Below, piece by piece: positions 33,127 through 41,144 of a stretch of DNA of 47,828 nt (the stretch's first letter is position 1; every line of letters begins with the position of its first letter). The notes under the pieces are model-generated. The model did no database searches, was not told the origin of the DNA, and was given only the letters and a program-made list of their open reading frames with translations. This DNA comes from Nocardioides caeni. GTDB lineage: Bacteria > Actinomycetota > Actinomycetes > Propionibacteriales > Nocardioidaceae. Where the stretch lies: the NCBI RefSeq assembly GCF_004912195.1, contig NZ_STGW01000015.1, positions 25,928 through 73,755 on the forward strand, read 5' to 3'. Both the position numbers and the translations under genes were made by a program.

Positions 33127-34305
33127 TCAGATGAGGTCGTCGAGGCGGCCGGCGGCGCCGTCCGGGCTGTAGGCCTGGGCGACCTCACCGGTGCCGATGA
33201 CCCGGATCTCGCCGTCGCCGGCGTCGGCATAGCCGGCGTCGCCGCGGCGGAGGTGGATCATCTCCTCGCGCTCGTTGATGAGCGCGACCTCGCCGCCGGT
33301 GCAGACGAGGAGGCGCTGCCCGCTCGCGGGGAGTACGACGCCACCCGGGTCGGCCTGCGAGCTCTGGGTCACCGACAGGGCGAAGTCGCGGCCCGGGGCG
33401 AAGACGTCGGTCGACGTACCGAACAGCTGCGGGGTGACCCGCGCGACGCGGGACATGCCCTCCTCGAGGCACTGCACGAGGCCGGCCGGGTCGACGTGCT
33501 TGCTGGTGAGGCCCGCGCGCAGCACGTTGTCGGAGGAGACCATCACCTCCAGGCACATGCCGGAGAGGTGGGCGTGGATGATGCCGCTGCCGAGATAGGC
33601 GGCCTCGCCCGGCTGCAGGGTGAGCCGGTTGAGGAGCAGGGAGACGACGACGCCGACGTCGCCGGGGTAGTAGTCGGCGATCTCCAGCGCGGTCGCGTAG
33701 GCGCGCTTGATGTCGATGCCCTCGCTGAGCGCGCGACGGCAGCCCTCGACCACCTCGGCGACCGCGTCGGCGCTCGGCGGGTCGAGGAGCAGGCCCTCGA
33801 CGAGCTTGACGATGCCGGCGAAGCCGGGGTTGCCGCGTAGCTCCTTGGCCAGCGCGTTGGTGACCGGGTGCTGGATCGGCAGGAGCAGGCGCAGGATCTC
33901 GGCGGTGGGGCGGAAGCCGACGAGTGAGTCGAAGGTGGAGAGGGCGTAGACCATCTCCGGCTTCGGATAGGGGTCCTTGTAGACCCGCTCGGGGGCGTCG
34001 ATCGCGACGCCGGCGGCCTCCTCGGCCGCGAAGCCGGCGCGTGCCTGCGCCGAGTTGGGGTGCACCTGGATCGAGAGCGGCTGGTTGGCCGCCAGCACCT
34101 TGAGCATCAGGCCCAGCTCGCCCGAGACCTCCGTCAGCGGCTCGCCCGAGTGGGAGGGGCCGAGGATCGTCGCGGTGCCCAGCGGGTGCGTGCCGACCCA
34201 CACCTCGGCGACCGGCTTGCCGTCGCCCTCGCGGCGCTGGAAGCCGGGAATGTCGTCGATCGAGCCCCAGTCGTAGGACTGGGTCGGACAGCTGAGGACG
34301 AGCAT
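33127..34305 (-). CDS. manA: Mannose-6-phosphate isomerase, class I
   Basis: Interconverts fructose 6-phosphate and mannose 6-phosphate, the entry to GDP-mannose for surface glycans. The 392-residue enzyme has zinc ligands in SIQVHPNSAQA (Gln, His), KPEMVYAL (Glu) and GSGIIHAHLSG (His), and the usual YDWGS near the start. The start is the ATG at 34305; an earlier ATG adds nine residues. No phosphomannomutase gene is adjacent. Confidence 0.95.
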   Translation of the reverse strand: MLVLSCPTQSYDWGSIDDIPGFQRREGDGKPVAEVWVGTHPLGTATILGPSHSGEPLTEVSGELGLMLKVLAANQPLSIQVHPNSAQARAGFAAEEAAGVAIDAPERVYKDPYPKPEMVYALSTFDSLVGFRPTAEILRLLLPIQHPVTNALAKELRGNPGFAGIVKLVEGLLLDPPSADAVAEVVEGCRRALSEGIDIKRAYATALEIADYYPGDVGVVVSLLLNRLTLQPGEAAYLGSGIIHAHLSGMCLEVMVSSDNVLRAGLTSKHVDPAGLVQCLEEGMSRVARVTPQLFGTSTDVFAPGRDFALSVTQSSQADPGGVVLPASGQRLLVCTGGEVALINEREEMIHLRRGDAGYADAGDGEIRVIGTGEVAQAYSPDGAAGRLDDLI

Positions 34306-34371
34306 GGAACCTCCGGTCGGGGGAGCCGACACGTTATCGGATCCGAGGGTGCCAGCGGCACCATGGCCGGG

Positions 34372-35292
34372 TCAGTACGCGCCGCGGGAGCTCGCGACGG
34401 CGGTGATGGTGCGGGCGAGGATGCTGAGGTCCTGCACCATCGACCAGTTGTCGACGTAGTAGACGTCGAGCCGCATGGCCTCCTCGGCCGTCAGGTCGCT
34501 GCGCCCCGACACCTGCCACAGGCCGGTCATGCCGGGACGGACCAACAGGCGGCGCGACATGCCGCCCTCATAGAGGTCGACCTCGCGCTGGACCTGCGGA
34601 CGCGGGCCCACCAGGCTCATGTCGCCGCGCAGCACGTTGAAGAGCTGCGGCAGCTCGTCGAGGGAGAAGCGACGCAGCCACTTGCCGGGCTTGGTGATCC
34701 GCGGGTCGTCCTTCATCTTGAAGAGCAGGACGTTGCCGCTCTCCTCCTGCAGCGCCGCGAGCCGGTCCTCGGCGTCGGTGACCATCGTGCGGAACTTCAG
34801 GCAGTCGAACGTCTCGCCGTTGCGGCCCACGCGCGGCTGGCGGAACATCAGCGGGCCACGGTCGAAGATCCAGACCCGCGCCGCGATGAAGAGGAGGATC
34901 GGCGAGAGCATCGCGATCAGGGTCGCGGAGCCGACCATGTCGAACGCCCGCTTGCTGATCCGGCCGGCCTGCGCCCACCGCGGGTGGTCGACGTGGATGA
35001 GCGGGAGCCCGCCGACGGGGCGGACCCGCATCCGGTCCTGCGAGATGTCGGTCAGGCTCGGTGCGATCACCAGGTTGATCCGGTGCTGCTCGAGCTCCCA
35101 GCCGAGCTCCTTCATGTCCTCCGCGGACGCGGTCACACCGCCGGTGAGGAAGATGGTGTCGGCGCCCTGCGAGCGGGCCAGCGTGACGAGGTCGCTCGTC
35201 GGGCCCAGCACGGGGATCCCGGCGTCGGTCTCCTCCCGCAGCTGCTCGACGGGGAGCGCGGCGCCGATGATGCGGCCAAAGAACGCGAATCC
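34372..35292 (-). pseudogene. 5'-truncated polyprenyl sugar phosphotransferase
   Basis: The frame matches the C-terminal half of long PGTs: the end of the nucleotide-binding-like domain (IPVLGPTSDLV) and a complete catalytic domain with one helix, KLKFRTM-like CLKFRTMVTDAEDRL, RRFSLDELPQLFNVLRGDMS and LVGPRP. The family's four-helix N-terminal part (about 160 residues) is missing. The open frame ends at TAA at 35293-35295, right where galE upstream sequence begins, and no ATG lies in it; the first in-frame start is a GTG at 35211. A functional short form cannot be excluded, but a rearrangement is more likely. Confidence 0.75.
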
Positions 35293-35323
35293 TTAACTGT
35301 TCGGGCCCCGTAGTCTTGGTCAC

Positions 35324-36328
35324 ATGAAGGTCCTCGTCACCGGCGGAGCCGGCTACCTCGGCTCGATCACCGCGAAGGCACTGGAGGAGGCCGGCCACGT
35401 CCCGGTCATCCTCGACTCCCTGCTCAGCGGCCCGCGGCAGTACGTCGGCGACCGCATCTTCTATGAGGGCGACATCGCCGACCGGGAGCTGCTCGCCCGG
35501 GTCGTCGCCGAGCATCCCGACATCGAGGCGACCATCCACATGGCCGCCCGGATCGTCGTACCGGAGTCGGTGGAGCAGCCCTACATCTACTACCGCGACA
35601 ACGTCGGCAAGTCGCTGGAGATGTTCGACGCGCTGACCGGGCTCGGCAAGCCCCGCATCCTGTTCTCGTCCACCGCCTCGCTCTATGCGCTCACCCCGGA
35701 GTTCGAGGTGACCGAGGAGGACGCGGTCGACCCGACCTCGCCGTATGCCCGGACCAAGCGGATGATGGAGATGGTCCTCGAGGACCTGTCGCGGGCGAGC
35801 GACCTGCGCGCGATCATCCTGCGCTACTTCAACCCGATCGGCGCCGACCCGGACCTCGACACCGGCTATCACCTCAAGGACGCGACGCACGTCGTGCCGC
35901 TGATGGCGCAGACCGCGCTCGGCTACCGCGACACCTTCACCATCACCGGCACCGACCACCCCACCCGCGACGGCACGGGGATCCGCGACTACATCCACGT
36001 CTGGGACCTCGCGAAGGCACACGTGCGGGCCATCGAGGAGTTCGACCACGTCCTGGAGCAGGTCGACGCGCCCTTCGCCTACATCAACCTCGGCGCCGGC
36101 GACGGCGTCACCGTCCGTGAGCTGCTCGCCGCCGTCGAGCGGGTCGTCGGCCGCCCCGTCCCCGTGACCGAGGCGCCGCCGCGCCCCGGCGACGCTGCCG
36201 GCGCCTTCGCCAACGCCGACAAGGCCCACGAGCTGTTGGGCTGGAAGACCGAGCAGTCGCTCGACGACGCCATCTCCTCCGCGCTCGCGTGGGGGGAGAA
36301 GCGCAAGGACGTGCTGGGCTACGAATGA
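35324..36328 (+). CDS. galE: UDP-glucose 4-epimerase
   Basis: Interconverts UDP-glucose and UDP-galactose for surface polysaccharide. The 334-residue protein has the Rossmann motif GGAGYLGSITAKAL, catalytic Ser/Thr in LFSSTASLYA and the YxxxK in SPYARTKRMME, plus LRYFNPIGA. The family length is typical. It begins 32 bases from the broken end of the truncated transferase, on the opposite strand. Confidence 0.94.
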   Translation: MKVLVTGGAGYLGSITAKALEEAGHVPVILDSLLSGPRQYVGDRIFYEGDIADRELLARVVAEHPDIEATIHMAARIVVPESVEQPYIYYRDNVGKSLEMFDALTGLGKPRILFSSTASLYALTPEFEVTEEDAVDPTSPYARTKRMMEMVLEDLSRASDLRAIILRYFNPIGADPDLDTGYHLKDATHVVPLMAQTALGYRDTFTITGTDHPTRDGTGIRDYIHVWDLAKAHVRAIEEFDHVLEQVDAPFAYINLGAGDGVTVRELLAAVERVVGRPVPVTEAPPRPGDAAGAFANADKAHELLGWKTEQSLDDAISSALAWGEKRKDVLGYE

Positions 36329-36338
36329 CCCCCTCGGT

Positions 36339-36453
36339 GGTGGTCGAGGAGCCCGCGAGGAACGAGCGGGCGTCACGAGACCCTCTGTGGTCGCCTCCGC
36401 CAGGTCCGCACAGGCATCTCGTGACGCTCGCTGGCGCTCGCTCCTCGATGACC
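36339..36453. repeat. Composite 115-bp palindromic repeat, copy B
   Basis: Begins GGTGGTCGAGGAGC and ends GCTCCTCGATGACC. It lies between galE and the amidase gene, and its last bases contain the amidase ATG (36448-36450). Confidence 0.88.
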
Positions 36454-37269
36454 GGGCTCCTCGTCGGGCTGCTCCTCCTGGCCGGCTGTGCGACGGACAC
36501 CGACCCGGGAGGTACGTCGCCCGCGTCACCGTCTGCGACGTCGTCGGCGTCCGCGCGGGGCGTCGAGCTCTCGCCGGCCGTCCCGGCACGGCCGCTCACC
36601 GGCATGGTGGTCGTCCTCGACCCCGGTCACCAGCTCGGCAACGGGCATCACGGGGGCGAGATCAACGACCCGGTCGACGCGGGCGGTTTCGAGAAGGCCT
36701 GCAACACCACGGGCACCGCGACCGACGCGGGCTTCCCGGAGGCGACCTTCACCTGGGAGGTCGCGACCCGGATGCGGTCGATGCTGCGACGGCTCGGTGC
36801 CCGGGTCGTGATGACCCGCGACGGCAACAGTGACGAGGAGTGGGGGCCCTGTGTCGACGTGCGGGGCTCGATCGGCAATCCCGGTGAGGGGCGCCCGGTC
36901 GGTGACGTGCGGATCAGCATCCATGCCGACGGGGTTCGGGGCGACGCCGCCACCGGCTTCCACGTCATCCGTCCCGGTGGGCTCGACGGCTGGACCGACG
37001 ACATCGAGGCGGACTCTGCCGTCCTCGCCGACGACGTGCGCGATGCCCTCGTCGCCGGAGGGTGGCACCCGTCGACGTACCGCGGCGTCGACGGCGTCGA
37101 CGTCAGGACGGACCTGGGCACCCTCAACCGCTCCGACATCCCTGCAGTGATGGTGGAGCTGGGCAACATGCGCGACGCCGGGGAGGGCGCCGTGATGGCG
37201 ACCTCGGCCGGGCAGGGTCGCTACGCCCGCGCCCTGGTCGCGGGCGTGCGCGCGTGGCTCACGCGATGA
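36448..37269 (+). CDS. N-acetylmuramoyl-L-alanine amidase, lipoprotein
   Basis: A 273-residue, secreted amidase_3-family zinc enzyme that cleaves peptides from peptidoglycan. The signal MTGLLVGLLLLAGCATD has a lipobox at residue 13. The zinc ligands lie in VVVLDPGHQLGNGHH (first His), a Glu in the early catalytic part (EATFTWEVA) and His in RISIHADGVRG. The start codon and its upstream bases are provided by a dispersed repeat (36339-36453); an alternative longer frame crosses the repeat and is unlikely. C-terminal end matches the family. Confidence 0.9.
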   Translation: MTGLLVGLLLLAGCATDTDPGGTSPASPSATSSASARGVELSPAVPARPLTGMVVVLDPGHQLGNGHHGGEINDPVDAGGFEKACNTTGTATDAGFPEATFTWEVATRMRSMLRRLGARVVMTRDGNSDEEWGPCVDVRGSIGNPGEGRPVGDVRISIHADGVRGDAATGFHVIRPGGLDGWTDDIEADSAVLADDVRDALVAGGWHPSTYRGVDGVDVRTDLGTLNRSDIPAVMVELGNMRDAGEGAVMATSAGQGRYARALVAGVRAWLTR

Positions 37270-37483
37270 TCGAGCCCCGGCCCGGATCCGGGTGACGGAC
37301 GGCCCCGGCCGGTGGCACGACCGGGAGCGCATGTCGGAGCAGCGGTGGCCCGTCGGGCTCGTCGACGTGCCGGTGATGAGCCGGTGACGTTCGTCGACGC
37401 GAGTGCCGCTCGATGTGAGGGCACCGGCGCGGGCCGTACTTGAACAGGCAACGCATCTTGCGCTGCATCCTGCGGATGGTCAT
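37259..37483 (-). CDS. Hypothetical small basic protein
   Basis: A 74-residue ORF beginning MTIRRMQRKMRCLFKYGP, very basic, with no membrane helix and no known family. GGAG lies eight bases before its ATG, but a second frame on the same strand is also open, so coding is uncertain. It overlaps the end of the amidase gene by 11 bases. Confidence 0.3.
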   Translation of the reverse strand: MTIRRMQRKMRCLFKYGPRRCPHIERHSRRRTSPAHHRHVDEPDGPPLLRHALPVVPPAGAVRHPDPGRGSIIA

Positions 37484-37605
37484 GTCGAGACTCCAGGGGG
37501 GAGGGAGCGCCCACGGACTTTCCCGAGAAGCTTCGACATTAACACCGTCGGAGGCGCCGTGGGACCGCTCGGGGCCATTGATTCCCGGCCGGTAGGTTGG
37601 CGACC

Positions 37606-38565
37606 ATGTCGACCCGGGCGATCCGCGCAGCCCACTGGGACGACTGGTCCCTGGCGGGGCTGTTGGGAGCCAAGGGACAGCAGGGATCGACCGTCAGTCT
37701 CGTGGTCCCCGCCCGCAACGAGGCGGCCACCGTCGGCGCCGTCGTCAGCCGCGTGCGCGAGGCGCTGATGGAGACCGTGGACCTCGTCGACGAGGTCGTC
37801 GTCATCGACAGCGACTCCGACGACGACACCTTCGCGATCGCCGCCGAGGCGGGCGCGCGGGTGCACCGCTCCGCCGAGATCCGGCCCGACCTCGGCACCC
37901 ACCCCGGCAAGGGCGAGGCGATGTGGAAGTCGCTCTTCGTGACCACCGGCGACCTGATCGTCTTCATGGACGCCGACCTCCACGACTGGGACACCCACTT
38001 CGTGCCGGGCCTGCTCGGTCCGCTGCTGACCGACCCCGACGTCCAGCTGGTCAAGGGCTTCTACGAGCGCCCCGGCGCCGACGGCCCGCTCGAGGGAGGC
38101 CGGGTCACCGAGCTCGTCGCGCGCCCCCTGATCGCGCTGCTGTTTCCCGAGCTCGGCGACCTCGTGCAGCCCCTGGCGGGGGAGTGGGCCATCCGCCGGG
38201 ACTGGTTCGCCGGGCTGTCGGTCCCCACCGGCTATGCCGTGGAGCTGGCCGCCCTCGTCGACACCGTCCGCGCCGCCGGCCCCGAGGCGATCGCCCAGGT
38301 CGACCTCGGCGTCCGCGCCCACCGGCACCAGGCGCTGCGCGACCTCGGGGGGATGGCCACCCAGATCATGGCGGCCGCCCTGGCGCGGGTGGCTGGTGCG
38401 GTTCACCAACCGAATTTGTCGTCAGATGGTGCCCAAGAGGACAAATTCGGTTGGTGCGCGGCGAGCCAGGCGCCGGTGCTGCGGCAGTACGGTCGCGGGC
38501 TCACGCCGATCGAGGCCGTCGTACCGCTCGAGGAGCGACCTGCCGCGAGGGAGTACCTGTGCTGA
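37606..38565 (+). CDS. gpgS: Glucosyl-3-phosphoglycerate synthase
   Basis: Transfers glucose to 3-phosphoglycerate, the first step to glucosylglycerate and methylglucose-polysaccharide. The 319-residue GT-A protein has SLVVPARNEAATVGAV, VVIDSDSDDDT, the DxD in FMDADLHDW and GEWAIRRDWF. Between LARVAG and ASQAPV about 20 residues (VHQPNLSSDGAQEDKFGW) come from an inserted palindrome at 38404-38456. The frame is intact. Its stop overlaps the FolP2 start; this pair is also adjacent in mycobacteria. Confidence 0.92.
   Translation: MSTRAIRAAHWDDWSLAGLLGAKGQQGSTVSLVVPARNEAATVGAVVSRVREALMETVDLVDEVVVIDSDSDDDTFAIAAEAGARVHRSAEIRPDLGTHPGKGEAMWKSLFVTTGDLIVFMDADLHDWDTHFVPGLLGPLLTDPDVQLVKGFYERPGADGPLEGGRVTELVARPLIALLFPELGDLVQPLAGEWAIRRDWFAGLSVPTGYAVELAALVDTVRAAGPEAIAQVDLGVRAHRHQALRDLGGMATQIMAAALARVAGAVHQPNLSSDGAQEDKFGWCAASQAPVLRQYGRGLTPIEAVVPLEERPAAREYLC
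38404..38456. repeat. 53-bp palindromic insert in gpgS
   Basis: CACCAACCGAATTTGTC (38404-38420) and its exact complement (38440-38456), 17-base arms with a 19-base loop. It is read in frame near the end of GpgS. Its sequence is unrelated to the other two repeat families. Confidence 0.85.
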
Positions 38566-39428
38566 AGCTCGGACGCCACACGTTCGCCGACGACCAGCCG
38601 TTGATGATGGCGATCGTCAACCGGACCCCGGACTCGTTCTTCGACAAGGGCGCCACCTGGGCCGAGGACGCCGCCTTCGCGCGCGTCGCCGAGGTCGTCG
38701 GTCAGGGCGCCGAGATCGTCGACATCGGCGGCATCAAGGCCGCGCCGGGCGTCGAGATCGGCCCGGCGGAGGAGAAGGCCCGCGTCGTCGACTTCGTCGC
38801 CCGGGTCCGGGAGACCTGGCCCGACCTGGTCATCTCGGTCGACACGTGGCGGGCCGAGGTCGGCGACGCCGTGTGCGCCGCCGGGGCCGACGTCCTCAAC
38901 GACGCCTGGGGTGGCGCGGACCCCGAGCTGGTCGACGTCGCCGCCCAGTGGCGCGCGGCCCTCATCTGCACCCACACCGGCGGTGTCACGCCGCGGACCC
39001 GCCCCTATCGGATCGAGTACGACGGGCCGGGCGGCGTCGTGGCCGCGGCCATCGCCGATACGGTCGCCTACGCGGAGCGGGCGCTGGCCGCCGGGGTCGA
39101 GCGGGACTCGCTCGTCATCGACCCGGCCCACGACTTCGGCAAGAACACCTTCCACTCCCTCGAGCTGACCCGACGGCTCGACGAGATGGTCGCGACCGGA
39201 TGGCCGGTGCTGGTGTCGCTGTCCAACAAGGACTTCGTGGGGGAGACCCTGGGCCTCGAGGTCGGCGAGCGGCTCATCGGCACCCTCGCCGCGACCTCGG
39301 TCTGCGCGCTCGCCGGGGCCCGCATCTATCGGGTCCACCAGGTCCTCGAGACCCGGCAGACCGTCGACATGGTCTGGTCGATCGCCGGCCGACGCCCGCC
39401 GCTGCGCGCGATCCGGGGGCTGCAGTGA
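38559..39428 (+). CDS. folP2: Dihydropteroate synthase-like protein (FolP2 type)
   Basis: A 289-residue TIM-barrel protein of the DHPS family. The opening MMAIVNRTPDSFFDKG differs from FolP1 (usually NVTPDSFSDGG), as in mycobacterial FolP2 paralogs, reported to lack DHPS activity. Other DHPS motifs are present: VDIGGIKAAPG, SVDTWRAEV and IDPAHDFGKNT. A role linked to GpgS is therefore inferred from pairing. GTG start overlaps the gpgS stop; its own stop overlaps the next GTG. Confidence 0.9.
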   Translation: MLKLGRHTFADDQPLMMAIVNRTPDSFFDKGATWAEDAAFARVAEVVGQGAEIVDIGGIKAAPGVEIGPAEEKARVVDFVARVRETWPDLVISVDTWRAEVGDAVCAAGADVLNDAWGGADPELVDVAAQWRAALICTHTGGVTPRTRPYRIEYDGPGGVVAAAIADTVAYAERALAAGVERDSLVIDPAHDFGKNTFHSLELTRRLDEMVATGWPVLVSLSNKDFVGETLGLEVGERLIGTLAATSVCALAGARIYRVHQVLETRQTVDMVWSIAGRRPPLRAIRGLQ

Positions 39429-39883
39429 GGACCGTGCTCGTGCCGGGCGTCCCGGCCCTGTTGAAGCGTCACGCCTCGCTGGAGGACCCGGTGGCCGAGC
39501 TGCGCGCGGCCTGCGCGACCGCGATCGGCCGGCTCGGTCCCCGCGTCCGCGTCCTCGCCTCCGGACCGTCGGCCGAGCGGGTCGGCAGCCAGCTGGTCTG
39601 GCAGGCCGGCGGGCTGGTCGTCGAGGACGACGAGACCGGCCTGCTGGTGGTCGGCAACGGCTCGGCGAAGCGCACCGAGAAGGCGCCCGGCCACTTCGAC
39701 CCGCGAGCGGAGGCCTTCGACGAGGGCCTGCGCACGTCGTTCGCCGGGATCGACCCGGCCCTCGCCGACGAGCTGTGGGCCGACACCGGGATGCTCGGCA
39801 TCCTGCCCGCCCTGACCGACGCCGAGGTCCTCTACGACGACGCGCCCTTCGGCGTGCAGTACTGGGTCGCCTTCTGGGGCTGA
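39425..39883 (+). CDS. Hypothetical protein after folP2
   Basis: A 152-residue soluble protein with LLKRHASLEDPVAELRA and VGNGSAKRTEKAPGHFDP. The GTG start overlaps the folP2 stop, which argues for real translation. Its HFDPRAEAFDEGL region looks like part of a nucleotide- or sugar-binding fold, but I recognise no family. Possible role with GpgS/FolP2 from context only. Confidence 0.75.
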   Translation: MRTVLVPGVPALLKRHASLEDPVAELRAACATAIGRLGPRVRVLASGPSAERVGSQLVWQAGGLVVEDDETGLLVVGNGSAKRTEKAPGHFDPRAEAFDEGLRTSFAGIDPALADELWADTGMLGILPALTDAEVLYDDAPFGVQYWVAFWG

Positions 39884-39888
39884 TGTTC

Positions 39889-39945
39889 GGTCATCGAGGA
39901 GCGAGCGCAGGACCATCGGTCATCGAGGAGTGTGCGCAGGACCAT
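39889..39945. repeat. Two partial repeat arms in tandem
   Basis: Two 28-base copies (39889-39916 and 39918-39945) of GGTCATCGAGGAG followed by GCGCAGGACCAT, directly before the full composite at 39947. They differ at two bases and look like a local expansion of one arm. Confidence 0.8.
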
Positions 39946-39946
39946 C

Positions 39947-40060
39947 GGTCATCGAGGAGCGAGCGCCAGCGAGCGTCACGAGATGCCTGTGCGGACCTTG
40001 CGGAGGTGACCACCGGGGTCTCGTGACGCCCGCTCGTTCCTCGCGGGCTCCTCGACCACC
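39947..40060. repeat. Composite 114-bp palindromic repeat, copy C
   Basis: Same layout as copy A in the same orientation: GGTCATCGAGGAGC at the start, GCTCCTCGACCACC at the end. It lies 37 bases before the rhomboid start. Confidence 0.88.
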
Positions 40061-40097
40061 AGCGGTGAGGGACCAGGGGTGCGCCACACTGTCCGCC

Positions 40098-40682
40098 ATG
40101 GGTACGACGACGCGCAGCCGCCCCGAGTGGCAGGTGGCCGGTGTGGTGACGGCGGGATTCGTCGTGGTGCTGTGGGCGATCGAGGTCGTCGACGTCCTCG
40201 CCTCCCACCGGCTCGACGGCTGGGGGATCGAGCCCCGGTCGGCGGAGGGCCTCCTCGGGATCGTCGCCGCGCCGCTGCTGCACGGCGGGTGGGGGCACCT
40301 GATCGCCAACACCGTGCCGGCGCTGGTGCTCGGCTTCCTCGTCCTCGCCTCCGGTCTGCGCCGCGGGCTGATCGCGACCGCCGTCATCTGGCTGCTCGGC
40401 GGGCTGGCGGTGTGGCTGGTCGCCGGCGGCAACTCCGTGCACATCGGGGCCTCCGGCCTGGTCTTCGGCTGGCTGACCTATCTGATCGTGCAGGGCTTCG
40501 TGGACCACAAGCCGGGCGAGATCGCGATCGGCGTCGTCGTCTTCCTCGTCTACGGCGGCGTGCTGTGGGGCGTGCTCCCCGGTCAGCCGGGCGTCTCGTG
40601 GCAGGGCCACCTCTTCGGTGCCGTCGCCGGCGTGGTCGCGGCCGTGCTCGTCAGCGAGCGTCGCGGCGCGGCCCAGCGGTGA
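40098..40682 (+). CDS. Rhomboid family intramembrane serine protease
   Basis: A 194-residue protease with about six helices. The catalytic Ser is in IGASGLVFGWL near residue 119 and the His in WQGHLFGAVAG near residue 178, with HGGWGHLIANT in the first part. It should cleave substrates in the membrane. Start ATG at 40098; its stop overlaps the VanZ start by two bases. Confidence 0.92.
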   Translation: MGTTTRSRPEWQVAGVVTAGFVVVLWAIEVVDVLASHRLDGWGIEPRSAEGLLGIVAAPLLHGGWGHLIANTVPALVLGFLVLASGLRRGLIATAVIWLLGGLAVWLVAGGNSVHIGASGLVFGWLTYLIVQGFVDHKPGEIAIGVVVFLVYGGVLWGVLPGQPGVSWQGHLFGAVAGVVAAVLVSERRGAAQR

Positions 40683-41071
40683 AGGACCTGCGCTGGCCGC
40701 TGGTGTGGCTCGGGGCGTGGCTGCTCCTGATCGGCGTCGTCGCGTGGCTGTCGCTCTCCGCACCGCCGCCGGCCCCCGACGTACCGCAGAGCGACAAGTG
40801 GCAGCACCTGCTCGTCTATGGCGCGCTGGCGCTCGTCGCGGTCCAGGTCTTCCGGGCCGGTCGCCCGCTGCTGCTCGCGCTGGCAGCGCTGGTCGCGGTC
40901 GGCGTCGTGCTCGAGGTGGCGCAGGGCACGCTGACGAGCGACCGGGTGATGGACGTGCGTGACGCGGTGGCCAACACGCTCGGCGTCGCGCTCGGCGGGC
41001 TGAGTGTGCGAACGCCGGCGCGCGACCTGCTGCGCGCCTGGGTGGGACCCCCGCCGGTGGCCGTGGAGTGA
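40679..41071 (+). CDS. VanZ-like membrane protein
   Basis: A 130-residue protein with the VanZ family pattern DKWQHLLVYGALALVAV, EVAQGTLTSDRVMDVRDAVANTLGV and about four helices. VanZ was named for low-level teicoplanin resistance, but most members, including this one, have no assigned role. GTG start overlaps the rhomboid stop (GTGA), so they are probably co-translated. Confidence 0.88.
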   Translation: MKDLRWPLVWLGAWLLLIGVVAWLSLSAPPPAPDVPQSDKWQHLLVYGALALVAVQVFRAGRPLLLALAALVAVGVVLEVAQGTLTSDRVMDVRDAVANTLGVALGGLSVRTPARDLLRAWVGPPPVAVE

Positions 41072-41123
41072 AGCCGAGGGCTTCAGATCGCCGAGATTCA
41101 GCGTCAGACTTAACATCGATCTA

Positions 41124-41142
41124 CTTCAGTCATAGACTGAAG
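41124..41142. promoter_or_regulatory. Perfect palindromic operator before SatD
   Basis: CTTCAGTC-ATA-GACTGAAG, 8-3-8, two bases before the SatD start. SatD has an HTH-like C-terminus, so it may bind here and control itself; the site would also block ribosome access. A partial CTTCAG lies near 41090. Confidence 0.55.
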
Positions 41143-41144
41143 CG

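Noticed and set aside
39889..40060. Possible CRISPR array
   Set aside because: Only three units, with no uniform spacer length, and the copies are arms of the dispersed repeat family.
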